Assembly (NCBI GenBank): GCA_022823625.1
Contig: JAJEHQ010000025.1
Span: forward strand, 1 to 64,000
Origin: Gammaproteobacteria bacterium
Lineage (GTDB): Bacteria > Pseudomonadota > Gammaproteobacteria > Arenicellales > JAJDZL01
Direction of reading: 5' to 3'
Length of the DNA: 64,000 nucleotides
Shown piece by piece: positions 9,415 through 21,136 of the stretch (its first letter is position 1; every line of letters begins with the position of its first letter). The notes beneath the pieces were generated by a model, which made no database searches, was not told where the DNA came from, and saw only the letters and a program-made list of their open reading frames with translations. Position numbers and translations under genes: made by a program.

Positions 9415-11175
9415 GTGACAGGTACTTCAACCAGGAACCCGCAACGACTGGACTTGAATGCTGACAAAACAAGCGTTGCCGCATGGATCGCGCGCTTACT
9501 GAGAGAGCGTGGTGTGAATCGGGTGTACGGACTTCAGGGCGGACATATTCAGCCACTCTGGGATCGTGTCGCTCAGGAAGGAATTCAAATTATTGATGTT
9601 CGAGATGAGCGCGCCGCTGTACATATGGCTCACGCTCACTCCGAACTGACTGGCTGTCTGGGTGTTGCGCTGGCAACAGCCGGTCCCGGAGTCACGAATA
9701 CCGTGACTGCAATCGCAAATGCTTATCTATCACGGATACCGGTGCTTCTAATCGGGGGATGTCCTACCACGATGCAAGCGAACATGGGAGGGCTTCAGGA
9801 AATATCACACACAGAGATAATGCAACCGATTACACGCTATTCAAACACTGCCAGAGTAGCAGATCAGGCGATTCGGGAACTGAATAATGCGATTGCGAGA
9901 GCAAACGGTGATGCCGGTGAACCTGGCCCAGCTTATATTGAAATTCCACCGGACGTTTTACGTCAATCTGTAAGTCCGAATCTAATTCTCAAGGACTGGC
10001 TAAAACCCACTCCGCCACGCCGTCTCCTGCCTGATCCTGAAAGAGTCACCGACGCAATTACTGTCATTCGAACCGCGAAGCGCCTACTCGTCATCAGCGG
10101 TCGGGGTGCACGCAATGCGGGCGAATCATTGCTACGTTTTCTTGATGCCGTTGACGCGCTCTATCTTGACACCCAGGAAAGCCGCGGACTGATACCGATG
10201 GACCATGCATCGGTAGCTGGTGCAGTACGAGGTGCTGCTATGACTCAAGCTGACCTCGTAATTACGCTTGGCCGCAAACTTGATTACCAACTCGGATTCG
10301 GATCACCAGCAGCATTTCCGAATGCTCGATTCCTACGCATTGCAGACAATGCGAGCGAACTGATTGATAATCGACGAGGATCACCCGAAATTCTTGCTGA
10401 CGTAGCCCTTACCCTTGACGCGATCGTCGATGAGCTGGGAGATAACCAGGGAACTCGCGACACGACCTGGCTGGACGCACTTCGCAACAAACATCGCGAG
10501 CGAATTGCCCGAGGTCAGAAAAGCGCATCCCCAGCACTTGAAGCGGATGGAAAAATTCATCCGATGGCAATTTTTGAAGCGATCAAGGAAGTCGCAGACC
10601 CAGACTACATCGGTATTGCTGATGGCGGGGATCTATTGAGTTTCGCTCGAATTGGACTTCTAGCTCGTACGTACATGGATGCTGGAGCGTTCGGCTGTCT
10701 TGGAGTTGGTGTACCGTTTGGAGTCGCTGCAGCTTTGCTCTATCCAGAGCGTCAGGTGATATCTGTAAACGGAGACGGATCATTTGGATTGAATGCAATG
10801 GAGGTCGACACTGCAGTTCGTCACGGCGCAAAAGCTGTCTTTATCGTTTCAAACAATGCCGCCTGGAATATCGAGCGAATTGATCAAGAAATCAACTACG
10901 GAGGTCGAATCGTAGGAACCCTGCTGAGGCACTGCGATTATGCAGCAATGGCGCGCGGCCTCGGTGCTTATGGCGAAAGGGTCGAAGACCCGGATGAACT
11001 CGTTGGCGCCATTACTCGCGGGCTGGAAAACGCACCAGCAGTCATTGATGTAGTTACCTCACAGGAGGCAGTATCGTCCGATTCACAAAAAGGGCTGGGC
11101 TTCGTACCCAATTACCAACCACTTCTGGCTTGGGACGAAGCAGAAAATAAGAGACGTCATAACAAAACACACTAG
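9415..11175 (+). CDS. Thiamine-diphosphate-dependent enzyme (acetolactate synthase-like)
   Basis: A 586-residue three-domain ThDP enzyme. The catalytic Glu65 lies in [12 protein letters not shown]; the ThDP/Mg motif begins at G453-D454-G455 ([16 protein letters not shown]) and ends at the SNN triplet about 28 residues later. The GTG start at 9415 is preceded by GGGAGAGAAGAA. The family includes acetolactate synthase, 2-hydroxyacyl-CoA lyase, oxalyl-CoA decarboxylase and benzoylformate-type decarboxylases. It is unlikely to be the biosynthetic IlvB because no small regulatory subunit is adjacent. Position 36 bp after an acyl-CoA synthetase hints at an acyl-CoA-linked lyase or decarboxylase, which is inference only. 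Confidence 0.85.
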   Translation: MTGTSTRNPQRLDLNADKTSVAAWIARLLRERGVNRVYGLQGGHIQPLWDRVAQEGIQIIDVRDERAAVHMAHAHSELTGCLGVALATAGPGVTNTVTAIANAYLSRIPVLLIGGCPTTMQANMGGLQEISHTEIMQPITRYSNTARVADQAIRELNNAIARANGDAGEPGPAYIEIPPDVLRQSVSPNLILKDWLKPTPPRRLLPDPERVTDAITVIRTAKRLLVISGRGARNAGESLLRFLDAVDALYLDTQESRGLIPMDHASVAGAVRGAAMTQADLVITLGRKLDYQLGFGSPAAFPNARFLRIADNASELIDNRRGSPEILADVALTLDAIVDELGDNQGTRDTTWLDALRNKHRERIARGQKSASPALEADGKIHPMAIFEAIKEVADPDYIGIADGGDLLSFARIGLLARTYMDAGAFGCLGVGVPFGVAAALLYPERQVISVNGDGSFGLNAMEVDTAVRHGAKAVFIVSNNAAWNIERIDQEINYGGRIVGTLLRHCDYAAMARGLGAYGERVEDPDELVGAITRGLENAPAVIDVVTSQEAVSSDSQKGLGFVPNYQPLLAWDEAENKRRHNKTH

Positions 11176-11620
11176 TAAGGATATAGGTGAATATTCACTG
11201 TCGTTGAATGGTTCCGGAGAGCCAAATGTATCTCTATCTAAATGTCCAAGATAAGGGTGTATTACAAGTACAAGGGATATTGACTTTGAAATTTCTGTCG
11301 TAGTCACCTGAGCGCAACTCGCACAGACTACCGCCCAATTTAATTTCCTCCCTCAAACACAGGATAACCGACAGTAGCAATAATGTTTCATATTGCACTG
11401 CAACATAAGTGCCAATTGAATGTAAAATATTGCTTTTGTATTTATTTCGTGCACGATGTGCCCACTCAACGAAGTTCAGTTTACGGTGCATCCAAACCTT
11501 TTCAATTTGGCAGGAAACTATCACGCCAACCACTACTGAGAGTCTATTCGGTAAGGAATAAATTCGCCGATCATCGGTGCATATAGTGGTGTCAATTCAT
11601 ACAATTTTGGGGAGACTATC
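11176..11620. other. Intergenic region upstream of hppA
   Basis: I see no gene in these 445 bp. The small open frames in it have no recognisable content. The final bases carry a usable ribosome-binding site (GGGGAGA, 11608-11614) for hppA, so its promoter should lie here. Confidence 0.5.
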
Positions 11621-13621
11621 ATGATTGCAGGGAGTTGGGTTCCTGTCACATTAGGAATTTTGGGACTGGTAGCCGCATTCATCATTTTCACCATAGTCAA
11701 GCGCTACCCCGCCGGAGAAGGAAAAGTCGTAGAAATTTCGGATGCGATCCATAAAGGCGCAATGGTGTTCATGCGACGTGAATACACCATTCTCGTGGTA
11801 TTCGTAATCGTCGTTGCGGTGCTGATCGCATTTTCAGATCTTGGGCTGAATACCATGTACGCGTTCTTGCTCGGTGCTTTTTGTTCCGGTAGCGCCGGTT
11901 ACATTGGTATGTACACCGCCACCCAAGCGAATGTCAGAACCACAACCGCAGCGAATACTAGCGGTGCGTCAGAAGCACTAACAGTTGCTTTTTACGGCGG
12001 TTCAATCATGGGTCTCACCATAGCAGCCATGGGACTATTTGGACTGGGTCTGCTTTATCTTTTCTTCGGTTCGGACCCGGAACATGCGCATGCGATTCAC
12101 GGATTTGGCATGGGTGCATCATCAGTGGCGCTCTTCTCCCGTGTGGGCGGAGGAATTTTCACCAAGAGTGCTGATGTCGGCGCCGACCTCGTTGGAAAGG
12201 TTGAGGCTGGTATACCTGAAGATGATCCAAGAAATCCAGGTGTAATTGCGGACAATGTTGGTGACAACGTGGGAGATGTCGCAGGCATGGGTTCTGACAT
12301 TTTCGAATCCTACTGTGGCTCAATGATCGCTACCATTGCGATTGCTGCAACTCTTAGCGACACTGAAATCGGTGCACAACATGTCTTGATGTTTCTGCCA
12401 CTGGCACTCGCATCCGCCGGAATCATCTGTTCATTGCTTGGCATTATTCTGGTTCGAATTTTTACCAAAAAATCGGCTGAAGTTGCGCTCAGAATCGGTA
12501 CGGTCAGCGCGTCAGTTATCTTTATTGCCGCAGCCGCTGCAGTGATTTCGTGGGTTGATGTCAGTCTGGCGGTTTGGGGTTCGGTGCTTGTTGGCGCAGT
12601 CGGTGGCATCGTTATCGGCCTGGTAACTGAATACTACACAGCTGGCAAACCCATTCGCAAGATTGCTGAAGGTGGTGAAACCGGCCCAGCGACCGTCATG
12701 ATCAATGGATTAGCCATTGGTATGCAGTCCGTTACTGTTCCCCTACTGATGCTCTGCATCATTATTTATGTGTCAAGTTTACTGGCTGGACTCTACGGTG
12801 TTGGAATTGCTGCAGTCGGCATGCTGGCAACGGTCGGGATGACAATGGCAATTGATGCCTACGGGCCAGTCGCGGACAATGCCGGAGGTATCGCCGAAAT
12901 GGCCGGACTTGGTGAGGAGACCAGAGAAATTACTGATTCGCTAGACGCTCTCGGCAATACTACAGCAGCGATCGGCAAAGGATTTGCAATTGGTGCGGCA
13001 GCGCTAGCAGCACTAGCAATCATTACTGCCTTTATTGAGACAGTTGCGCACAATAATCCTGATTTTTCACTTGAGATCAACAATCCGCTTGTGCTTGCAG
13101 GTATGTTTCTTGGTGGAATTTTTCCATTCCTGGTCAGTAGCATGACAATGACTGCAGTCGGTGACGCTGCCTTTGACATGATCAAGGAAATTCGTCGCCA
13201 GTTCCGAGAAATTGATGGCCTGCTAGAAGGCAAAGCAGAACCCGATACGGAGCGCTGCGTAGACATTGCCACGAAAGCAGCTCTCAAGCGAATGGTACCT
13301 CCTGGAGTCCTCGCCGTGGCAGCACCTGTGGTGGTTGGTTTTTCACCTTTGGGGCCAGAAGCGCTAGGCGGTATGCTTGGTGGTGCCTTAATCGGATGTG
13401 TGCTACTCGCACTTACCATGGCCAATGCCGGTGGTGCCTGGGATAATGCCAAAAAGTTCGTTGAAAGCGGTAATCTCGGCGGTAAAGGCTCCGAGGTTCA
13501 CAAGGCGGCGGTCGTTGGAGATACCGTTGGTGATCCTTTCAAGGATACATCCGGCCCATCAATGAACATTCTCATCAATGTGATGGCTATCGTCAGTCTG
13601 GTTATCGCGCCCCTCCTTTAA
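11621..13621 (+). CDS. hppA: Membrane-bound ion-translocating pyrophosphatase, K+-dependent type
   Basis: A 666-residue integral membrane pyrophosphatase with about 16 membrane segments that couples PPi hydrolysis to H+ or Na+ pumping. The PPi-binding segment [35 protein letters not shown] is near residues 185-218, with further Asp-rich motifs near 410-420 ([12 protein letters not shown]) and at the C-terminus ([16 protein letters not shown]). At residues 445-454 it reads [10 protein letters not shown]: Ala449 and Gly452 match the K+-dependent class, where K+-independent enzymes have Lys and Thr. Whether it pumps H+ or Na+ cannot be settled by eye. It is convergent with a PPi-type phosphofructokinase. 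Confidence 0.96.
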   Translation: MIAGSWVPVTLGILGLVAAFIIFTIVKRYPAGEGKVVEISDAIHKGAMVFMRREYTILVVFVIVVAVLIAFSDLGLNTMYAFLLGAFCSGSAGYIGMYTATQANVRTTTAANTSGASEALTVAFYGGSIMGLTIAAMGLFGLGLLYLFFGSDPEHAHAIHGFGMGASSVALFSRVGGGIFTKSADVGADLVGKVEAGIPEDDPRNPGVIADNVGDNVGDVAGMGSDIFESYCGSMIATIAIAATLSDTEIGAQHVLMFLPLALASAGIICSLLGIILVRIFTKKSAEVALRIGTVSASVIFIAAAAAVISWVDVSLAVWGSVLVGAVGGIVIGLVTEYYTAGKPIRKIAEGGETGPATVMINGLAIGMQSVTVPLLMLCIIIYVSSLLAGLYGVGIAAVGMLATVGMTMAIDAYGPVADNAGGIAEMAGLGEETREITDSLDALGNTTAAIGKGFAIGAAALAALAIITAFIETVAHNNPDFSLEINNPLVLAGMFLGGIFPFLVSSMTMTAVGDAAFDMIKEIRRQFREIDGLLEGKAEPDTERCVDIATKAALKRMVPPGVLAVAAPVVVGFSPLGPEALGGMLGGALIGCVLLALTMANAGGAWDNAKKFVESGNLGGKGSEVHKAAVVGDTVGDPFKDTSGPSMNILINVMAIVSLVIAPLL

Positions 13622-13649
13622 CCTGACGATCAAACTTACAGTCTAAATT

Positions 13650-13676
13650 AGCTGGCGCCTTCGCCAGGCGTCAGCT
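13650..13676. terminator. GC-rich hairpin after hppA
   Basis: AGCTGGCGCC (13650-13659) pairs with GGCGTCAGCT (13667-13676) over ten base pairs with one G-T wobble and a seven-base loop. It begins 29 bp after the hppA stop and lies between convergent genes. No T-run follows, so it may be a weak or Rho-assisted terminator or an mRNA-stabilising hairpin. Confidence 0.55.
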
Positions 13677-13817
13677 AACTCCATACATCAGTCGCTGACC
13701 GGTGTACTGAACGGGTTACCGGGCTCTATTCCGAAAATGTGCGGCTTTAGTTTCCGCCGAACTCTACCTGTACCTGCAGTAATTCATAGGCACGATCTAT
13801 AGTCATCGCCATGACAC

Positions 13818-15089
13818 TTAACCTCCGATTTTCCAGTCAGATGGCAGTTTCCTGGGCACCAGAACATTCTTGAGCCGAACATAGTTTGGCATCCCGTTGG
13901 AATACGGCGGGTAGTCTTCGCCTTCTATCAGTGGAGCCAGATAGCGGCGCGCTTTTTCAGTAATGCCGTAGCCATCTTCTGTGATGTAGTCACGCGGTAG
14001 TGCTTTTTCGACATTTGCGACTTGATTAAGGTCAGCAGGCACGATATCCCACTCGTACGGAGCATCCGCCAACCTTCGAATTGCCGGCATGAGAGTGGTT
14101 CGACCCTCACTCGCATACTCAACCGCTCGCTCACCCAGGGCATAGGCTTGCTCATAATCGGTTTTGGATGCAATGTGTCGAGCTGACCGCTGCAGATAAT
14201 CTGCAACCGCATAATGAAATTTGAAGCCCAGATCTTCTCTAATCATGTTGGCAACAACCGGTCCAACACCACCTAGTTGCGCATGTCCGAACGCATCTCG
14301 AGTCCCTTGGTCTGCTAAAAATGATCCGTCGTCGTAGCGTGCACCCTCTGATACCACCACCGATACATAGCCCGACTGTTCAACACTCGTCTTTACCCGT
14401 TCCATAAACTTTTGTCTTTCAAACGGGATTTCTGGAAAGAGAATAACAATCGGAATGTCGGTTTCAGCATCAGACGCCAAGCCACCTGCTGCCGCAATCC
14501 AACCGGCGTGTCGCCCCATGACCTCAATCACAAAGACCTTGGTTGAGGTTAACGCCATTGCCGCGACATCGAAACTGGCCTCGCGGGTTGATATGGCAAT
14601 GTATTTGGCAACTGATCCGAAACCTGGACAGCAATCGGTAATGGGAAGATCGTTATCGACCGTTTTGGGAACGTGATTGACCGTCATTTCTAGGTTACGA
14701 GCTTTCGCCTGTAATGCCAGTTTGAGACAGGTATCTGCTGAGTCGCCGCCGCCGTTGTACAGGAAGTGTCGAATGTTGTGCTGTTCAAACACCTCAAAAA
14801 TTCGTTCGAACTCTCTCTGCTGACGTTCGGGGTCCTGCAACTTGTAGCGACAGGATCCGAATGCGCCTGACGGTGTATGACGGAGTGCGCGAAGCGCTTC
14901 GGGTGACTCACAACCGACATCAATCAACTCCTCATTCAGCACACCGAGAATTCCATTCTTGGCAGCGTAAACGTTGTCAATGGCTTCGGGGTGCTGGGCG
15001 CTAGCGTCAATAATCGCGGCCGCGCTGACATTAATTACAGAAGTTACGCCACCCGATTGGGCGTAAAGTAAATTTCCTTTAACCGTCAT
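13818..15089 (-). CDS. pfp: Pyrophosphate-dependent 6-phosphofructokinase
   Basis: A 423-residue phosphofructokinase that uses PPi to phosphorylate fructose 6-phosphate reversibly. Phosphate-donor signatures point to PPi: NGGGDSADT (residues 112-120) puts Asp where ATP enzymes have Gly, and PKTVDND (141-147) has Lys where ATP enzymes have Gly. MGRHAGW (191-197) is the fructose-phosphate-binding motif. Being reversible, it can serve glycolysis and gluconeogenesis. It is convergent with hppA, and similar hppA-pfp linkage is known in methanotrophs. The enzyme class is firm; the PPi preference is inferred from these residues. Confidence 0.92.
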   Translation of the reverse strand: MTVKGNLLYAQSGGVTSVINVSAAAIIDASAQHPEAIDNVYAAKNGILGVLNEELIDVGCESPEALRALRHTPSGAFGSCRYKLQDPERQQREFERIFEVFEQHNIRHFLYNGGGDSADTCLKLALQAKARNLEMTVNHVPKTVDNDLPITDCCPGFGSVAKYIAISTREASFDVAAMALTSTKVFVIEVMGRHAGWIAAAGGLASDAETDIPIVILFPEIPFERQKFMERVKTSVEQSGYVSVVVSEGARYDDGSFLADQGTRDAFGHAQLGGVGPVVANMIREDLGFKFHYAVADYLQRSARHIASKTDYEQAYALGERAVEYASEGRTTLMPAIRRLADAPYEWDIVPADLNQVANVEKALPRDYITEDGYGITEKARRYLAPLIEGEDYPPYSNGMPNYVRLKNVLVPRKLPSDWKIGG

Positions 15090-15117
15090 TTCTCACCATG
15101 CAAGGTATGAATTTATT

Positions 15118-15480
15118 TCAATCAATATCGGCAGCGGTTGCACCAGATACATATCCTTGAGACTCACCAAATTGGTCTGCCTGAGTTTGCAAAATTGCAA
15201 TGACACAGTTCACTGCATTCGAATAAGTCTGCTGCGCACTGGCAAAGTGTTCGTCGGGCTGATAGAACAAGAAACCCTGAAATTCGTCATCCGCCATTTT
15301 AATTAGCACAAAATTACAATCCAGAGCGTTCCAAAATATTGCAGGACGTTCAACCCGTTCATCGCTGTCCTTACCGGGCTGAACTTCACAGTCTGCGAGA
15401 TGAATCTCGATGTGTGACTTGTAGCGCTCGTTTAGCACCTGCTGAACTGCTTGACATTCCTGTTCCATGTAATCAAGCAT
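15118..15480 (-). CDS. Uncharacterised 120-residue protein upstream of pfp
   Basis: I do not recognise this protein. It is 120 residues, acidic, has no signal peptide or membrane segment, and carries scattered cysteines (QECQAV, DCEVQPG, ALDCNF, VNCVIA). It ends 28 bp before the pfp start on the same strand, so co-transcription is likely. Codon use looks like that of its neighbours and an AT-rich promoter-like region precedes its ATG. Confidence 0.6.
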   Translation of the reverse strand: MLDYMEQECQAVQQVLNERYKSHIEIHLADCEVQPGKDSDERVERPAIFWNALDCNFVLIKMADDEFQGFLFYQPDEHFASAQQTYSNAVNCVIAILQTQADQFGESQGYVSGATAADID

Positions 15481-15557
15481 GATACGAAATTTTCGGAATT
15501 ACCAAGATTAGTTAGAAATTTCTAAGACATAGAAATTGTTTACAGATCGAATAATAA

Positions 15558-15692
15558 ATGAACGGAAACGAGAATATTATGGCAAGAAGGAAGCAGTTTG
15601 AGAATGAAAGATTATGTCTTTATATAAATTCCATAGAAGAGTTTACGCGCGAAGAAAAGGCCAAACAGCACATTGAAGCGGTTCAGCAGTAA
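15558..15692 (+). CDS. Possible small ORF (44 aa) left of the R-M system
   Basis: ATG at 15558 to TAA at 15690-15692 encodes a 44-residue charged peptide beginning MNGNENIMARRKQFENERL and ending in a Lys/Glu-rich helix. There is no recognisable family. It lies in an AT-rich gap left of the restriction-modification genes and is followed one base later by another small ORF, which is why I list it. It may be non-coding. Confidence 0.25.
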   Translation: MNGNENIMARRKQFENERLCLYINSIEEFTREEKAKQHIEAVQQ

Positions 15693-15693
15693 G

Positions 15694-15843
15694 ATGATCG
15701 AAAAATTCTACATTGCAACAGAAAAAGAACAATTGAAGCTCCACACAACACAATACTCTACTGATGCGAGAATGGTCGGAAAGAAATTTGCGTCAAGGCA
15801 GGGAACAAATCCAATAGGGTGTTATATTGACTACGATAACTGA
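15694..15843 (+). CDS. Possible small ORF (49 aa) next to the R-M system
   Basis: ATG at 15694 to TGA at 15841-15843 encodes 49 residues (begins MIEKFYIATEKEQLKLH, ends GCYIDYDN). Family unknown. It starts one base after the preceding small ORF ends, an operon-like arrangement. A decayed gene or chance frame is equally possible. Confidence 0.25.
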   Translation: MIEKFYIATEKEQLKLHTTQYSTDARMVGKKFASRQGTNPIGCYIDYDN

Positions 15844-16194
15844 GCTGCAGATGATGTCAATTTCAGGAACCTGTTCTTTAGTTTACAAACCTCTGTGTGA
15901 CCGAAGGTAGAAACGTACAATCGTCCATGAATGGACAAAAAAATTGAATGGCCGTAGTCCAACCACTAAACTTGAGATTTGCTATCAGATGTTAAGGCAG
16001 TCAGGCACGATGGTATTCGCTAGAATTTTGAGTTTGAATTGATTTGTTCAGGAATAACATCAGCAAAATTGATGATTGTCTGGGGTCTGTAGAGGTATGA
16101 AATTCGCGGAACTTATGCCAGCTTTGTATGAACTTTGGATAAGCCAGCAAGCAAGGGGAACGGTACACCTTAGTTTTAGTGAAGAACGGATAGG
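15844..16194. other. Gene-free left flank of the restriction-modification pair
   Basis: No gene is apparent in about 350 bp before the methyltransferase. The last part, AGGGGAACGG at 16153-16162, is purine-rich but too far upstream to act as the ribosome-binding site; AGAACGGATAGG at 16182-16193 just before the ATG could do so. No C-protein-like regulator gene was found. Confidence 0.4.
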
Positions 16195-17955
16195 ATGACC
16201 GAGAGTTTGCAATCGCGATTGTCGTTCGTACGACAACAGTCCATGTTTGGTCTTTGTCCAGTTGAAAAAGCGCTAGAGCATCTGTCTCAAGCCGAACCGG
16301 AAGAGCGAGGCGCTGTGTTCACTCGGCGAGAAGTCGTGGAATTCATACTCGACCTTGTTGGCTACATCCCGGATAGACCGCTTTGGAAAATGCAGATTCT
16401 GGAGCCTTCCTGCGGTGCCGGAGACTTTCTTCTTGTTTTGATAGATCGCTTACTTGATGCTTGGAAGCAACAGCACACACCGGGTTCAGTTGGTCAGTTG
16501 TTACCCTGCATTCAAGCCGTCGAAATACACAGCGCCACATTCGAAAAAATACGTACCAAAGTTCTAGAAAAACTTAAGGAAGCAGGCGTTGGACACTCCG
16601 ATTCAAACATGCTTGTAGACTGCTGGCTTGTTCACGGAGATTTTCTTCTGACCAATTTTTCTTCGAACTTCGATTTTATCGTCGGTAATCCTCCTTATGT
16701 TCGTCAGGAGTCGATTCCCAACGCTCTTATTTCTGAGTACCGAGCTAGGTATACAACCATATTTGATCGGGCTGACTTGTATATTCCATTCATTGAACGA
16801 TCTCTTTCACTGCTTTCGGCTCAGGGAAAATTGGGAATCATATGCGCCGACCGCTGGGTCAAGAACCGCTATGGAGGACCCTTACGCCAACTAGTTGCCG
16901 AACACTTTCAGCTTCACTTTTATGTGGACATGGTGGGCACGGACGCCTTTCATTCAAATGTGATAGCATACCCGGCAATTTTTGTTATCGGACGTGAAAA
17001 ATCCGGCAAGCCGCGTGTCGCCCGTCGTCCAGAAATCAGTACGAAGGCTTTAAACTTGCTTAAGCAGGAATTTCTCGACCAACACAGCCCTACCAAATCC
17101 AGCCTCGTATCTGAAATTATTCAGATTACAAACGGCAGTCAACCTTGGATTCTGGAGGAGTCTGAACAACTAACTCTTGTCAGACGGCTCGAAAGAGAAT
17201 TTCCCACCATTGAGGACGCAGGTTGTAAAGTCGGTATTGGTGTCGCGACCGGCGCGGACAGAGTATTTATCGGACGATTTGACGAAATTGATGTCGAAGA
17301 CGATCGAAAACTCCCTCTAGTTATGACAGGTGACATTCAAACAGGTGATGTACGATGGCAAGGGCTTGGTGTCATCAACCCTTTTTCCGACTCTGGAGGT
17401 CTAGTAGACCTCTCAAATTTCCCTCGTCTAAGTCAGTATCTTGACATACACAAACAAGTTTTGATGAAAAGGCACGTGTCGCGCAAATCACCAGCCAATT
17501 GGTATCGAACTATTGATCGTATATATCCTGAGTTAGCCGCCACACCCAAACTCCTGATTCCAGACATCAAGGGTGAAGCGCATATTGTCTTTGAAAACGG
17601 ACGTTTTTACCCCCACCACAATCTCTATTTTGTGACATCACAGGAATGGGAATTGCAAGCATTACGTGTCATTCTAATGTCGGGAATTGCACGGCTTTTC
17701 GTATCAGCATACTCCACGCGAATGCGTGGGGGCTATTTGCGCTTCCAGGCACAGTATTTGAGACGAATCAGAATTCCACTTAGGTCTAATGTACCAAATG
17801 CAACTATCAAAGTCCTCACTGACGCTTACACAGAAAATGATACCGAAACCTGCATTAGGGCTGTAGCCGACATTTATCGATTGAGTTCGGAAGAGTGCAC
17901 AATTCTAGAAGGCCGGTTGAACATCCATGAACCAAGAAACTCGAAAAGTGCTTGA
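16195..17955 (+). CDS. N6-adenine DNA methyltransferase of a PaeR7I/XhoI-like R-M system
   Basis: A 586-residue gamma-type adenine-N6 methyltransferase. Motif I ([13 protein letters not shown], near residues 69-81) binds S-adenosylmethionine and motif IV is NPPYVRQ, near residue 165. The large C-terminal region would form the target-recognition domain. It overlaps the downstream endonuclease gene by 29 bp on the same strand, the usual type II arrangement. Given the partner's similarity to PaeR7I and XhoI, the likely target is CTCGAG. Specificity is inferred from the partner, not read from this protein. Confidence 0.9.
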   Translation: MTESLQSRLSFVRQQSMFGLCPVEKALEHLSQAEPEERGAVFTRREVVEFILDLVGYIPDRPLWKMQILEPSCGAGDFLLVLIDRLLDAWKQQHTPGSVGQLLPCIQAVEIHSATFEKIRTKVLEKLKEAGVGHSDSNMLVDCWLVHGDFLLTNFSSNFDFIVGNPPYVRQESIPNALISEYRARYTTIFDRADLYIPFIERSLSLLSAQGKLGIICADRWVKNRYGGPLRQLVAEHFQLHFYVDMVGTDAFHSNVIAYPAIFVIGREKSGKPRVARRPEISTKALNLLKQEFLDQHSPTKSSLVSEIIQITNGSQPWILEESEQLTLVRRLEREFPTIEDAGCKVGIGVATGADRVFIGRFDEIDVEDDRKLPLVMTGDIQTGDVRWQGLGVINPFSDSGGLVDLSNFPRLSQYLDIHKQVLMKRHVSRKSPANWYRTIDRIYPELAATPKLLIPDIKGEAHIVFENGRFYPHHNLYFVTSQEWELQALRVILMSGIARLFVSAYSTRMRGGYLRFQAQYLRRIRIPLRSNVPNATIKVLTDAYTENDTETCIRAVADIYRLSSEECTILEGRLNIHEPRNSKSA

Positions 17956-18691
17956 TCTCGTTGAATTCGAACAACAAGCCCGAAGTGCTGTGCAGACATT
18001 CTGGTCTAGCCGTACTGAGGCACGACGACAGCAGACTAAATTCGGTAAACCCGATCAGGGAGAACGTGCTGGAGTTACAGCTGGAAAAAACATGGATGGA
18101 TTTATCCGTCTATTTGTCGACTTAGTACATGCGAATGGTCTAATTGACGCGGACGTTCACCTTCATCGTGCAGCTGTTACGTTGCCAGGTTACTTTCGGC
18201 CAACTAAATTCTGGGATGTGTTGGTTGTTCATCGCGATCGTCTAGTTGCAGCATTGGAATTTAAGAGTCACATTGGTCCATCGTTTGGCAACAACTTTAA
18301 TAACAGAGCAGAAGAAGCGATTGGTTCAGCGCATGATTTTTGGACTGCTTACAGGGAAGGTGCATTTGGTGAGCAACCACGTCCATTCCTCGGGTGGGTT
18401 ATTTTGGTGGAGGACACTGAAGCATCAAGAAAACCGGTACGAGCCACATCTAAGCACTTTCCAGTTTTCAAGGAATTCAAAGGAGCCTCTTACGCTGACC
18501 GCTACGACATTCTCTGCCGCAGGCTCGTACAAGAACAGCTTTATTCGGCTGCAAGTGTGCTCATGTCACCCCGGTCGGGAATGAATGACGGTCGCTTTAC
18601 GGAATTGACCGAAATGACCAAGCTACGAACTCTTGTATCGGGGTTTGCGGGTCACATTGCTGCTGAAGTATCCCGCACAAATTTCAGTTAA
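17927..18691 (+). CDS. Type II restriction endonuclease, PaeR7I/XhoI family
   Basis: A 254-residue protein that I recognise as a homologue of R.PaeR7I and R.XhoI, which cleave CTCGAG. Conserved blocks include [76 protein letters not shown] and the C-terminal [20 protein letters not shown]. The Asp in FWDVLVV with the E-F-K of ALEFKS make the PD-(D/E)xK catalytic site, so the protein looks intact. The start overlaps the methyltransferase end. The length is close to R.PaeR7I (about 246). Confidence 0.92.
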   Translation: MNQETRKVLDLVEFEQQARSAVQTFWSSRTEARRQQTKFGKPDQGERAGVTAGKNMDGFIRLFVDLVHANGLIDADVHLHRAAVTLPGYFRPTKFWDVLVVHRDRLVAALEFKSHIGPSFGNNFNNRAEEAIGSAHDFWTAYREGAFGEQPRPFLGWVILVEDTEASRKPVRATSKHFPVFKEFKGASYADRYDILCRRLVQEQLYSAASVLMSPRSGMNDGRFTELTEMTKLRTLVSGFAGHIAAEVSRTNFS

Positions 18692-18701
18692 CCTAGCGCA
18701 G

Positions 18702-18715
18702 AATTCACCTGAATT
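18702..18715. repeat. 14-bp palindrome after the endonuclease gene
   Basis: AATTCACCTGAATT is AATTCA/TGAATT with a CC centre, ten bases after the endonuclease stop. Its role is unknown. It could be a protein-binding site or chance. Confidence 0.3.
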
Positions 18716-18800
18716 ATGACCCCACCAAGACGCAAATAAAGCGCAGATTCTTGAAGAATTGGCCATGCAAGATTAAACTCAAACCGTTCAAGAATGAACT

Positions 18801-18941
18801 ATGACTTTGAATACCAATGCTTTCGGAATTAGCGAAATTGAACATCGCGAAGAAAAACTAGCTACAAGATGGGACAACAGGAACGAATACTTCAAGCAGT
18901 TCAATCACTTCAGCGATAACAGTCACATTCAGCAACGCTAG
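18801..18941 (+). CDS. Possible small ORF (46 aa) between the R-M genes and adk
   Basis: ATG 18801 to TAG 18939-18941 encodes 46 polar residues (begins MTLNTNAFGISEIEHREEK, ends HIQQR). It matches no family I know. The gap of about 330 bp around it otherwise holds nothing recognisable, so this is only a candidate. Confidence 0.2.
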   Translation: MTLNTNAFGISEIEHREEKLATRWDNRNEYFKQFNHFSDNSHIQQR

Positions 18942-19019
18942 CAATCCCAAATGATCTACCTGTCAAAGGTTTGCGAATAAAATGAAAATTATTGATTATT
19001 GGGAGTACAGGAAGCTGAC

Positions 19020-20733
<1,714 letters not shown>

Positions 20734-20759
20734 ACCCTAATTTCACCGAATAGAATCTT

Positions 20760-21131
20760 GTGATCAGGCGCGTCAGGCCCACAGAGATTAAGCTCCACAA
20801 GCAATCTCGCGTGGTTGAAATTTCATTTGAAGACGGGAAAACATTTGAGTTCCCCTGTGAGTACCTCCGAGTCTATTCACCATCAGCCGAGGTTCAGGGG
20901 CATGGGCCGGGTCAGGAAGTGCTCCAGTATGGCAAGGAGCGTGTAAATGTCTGGGCGATCGAGCCGGTGGGCAATTACGCAGTCGTCTTCAAGTTCGACG
21001 ACAATCATGACACTGGAATTTATTCCTGGGATCTACTGTATGAGCTAGGTATCAATCAGCAAAAGTACTGGCAAGCCTATTTAGATCGCCTGAGTGCAGC
21101 AGGCTATGAGCGCAGGGTAGTTGACAACTGA
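20760..21131 (+). CDS. DUF971 (GBBH-like N-terminal domain) protein
   Basis: A 123-residue protein made of one DUF971 domain, related to the N-terminal domain of gamma-butyrobetaine hydroxylase. Typical features are RPTEIKLHKQSRVVEISFEDG, CEYLRVYSPSAEVQGHG and the C-terminal GIYSWDLLYELG. Such proteins have been linked to Fe-S or metal handling in the literature, but the function here is unproven. The gene begins with GTG at 20760 and lies 5 bp before ubiE. Confidence 0.85.
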   Translation: MIRRVRPTEIKLHKQSRVVEISFEDGKTFEFPCEYLRVYSPSAEVQGHGPGQEVLQYGKERVNVWAIEPVGNYAVVFKFDDNHDTGIYSWDLLYELGINQQKYWQAYLDRLSAAGYERRVVDN

Positions 21132-21136
21132 GTCGT

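Noticed and set aside
12859..13452. 197-codon open frame on the minus strand inside hppA
   Set aside because: Antisense shadow of a strongly conserved gene, with low-complexity Ser/Ala/Pro composition.
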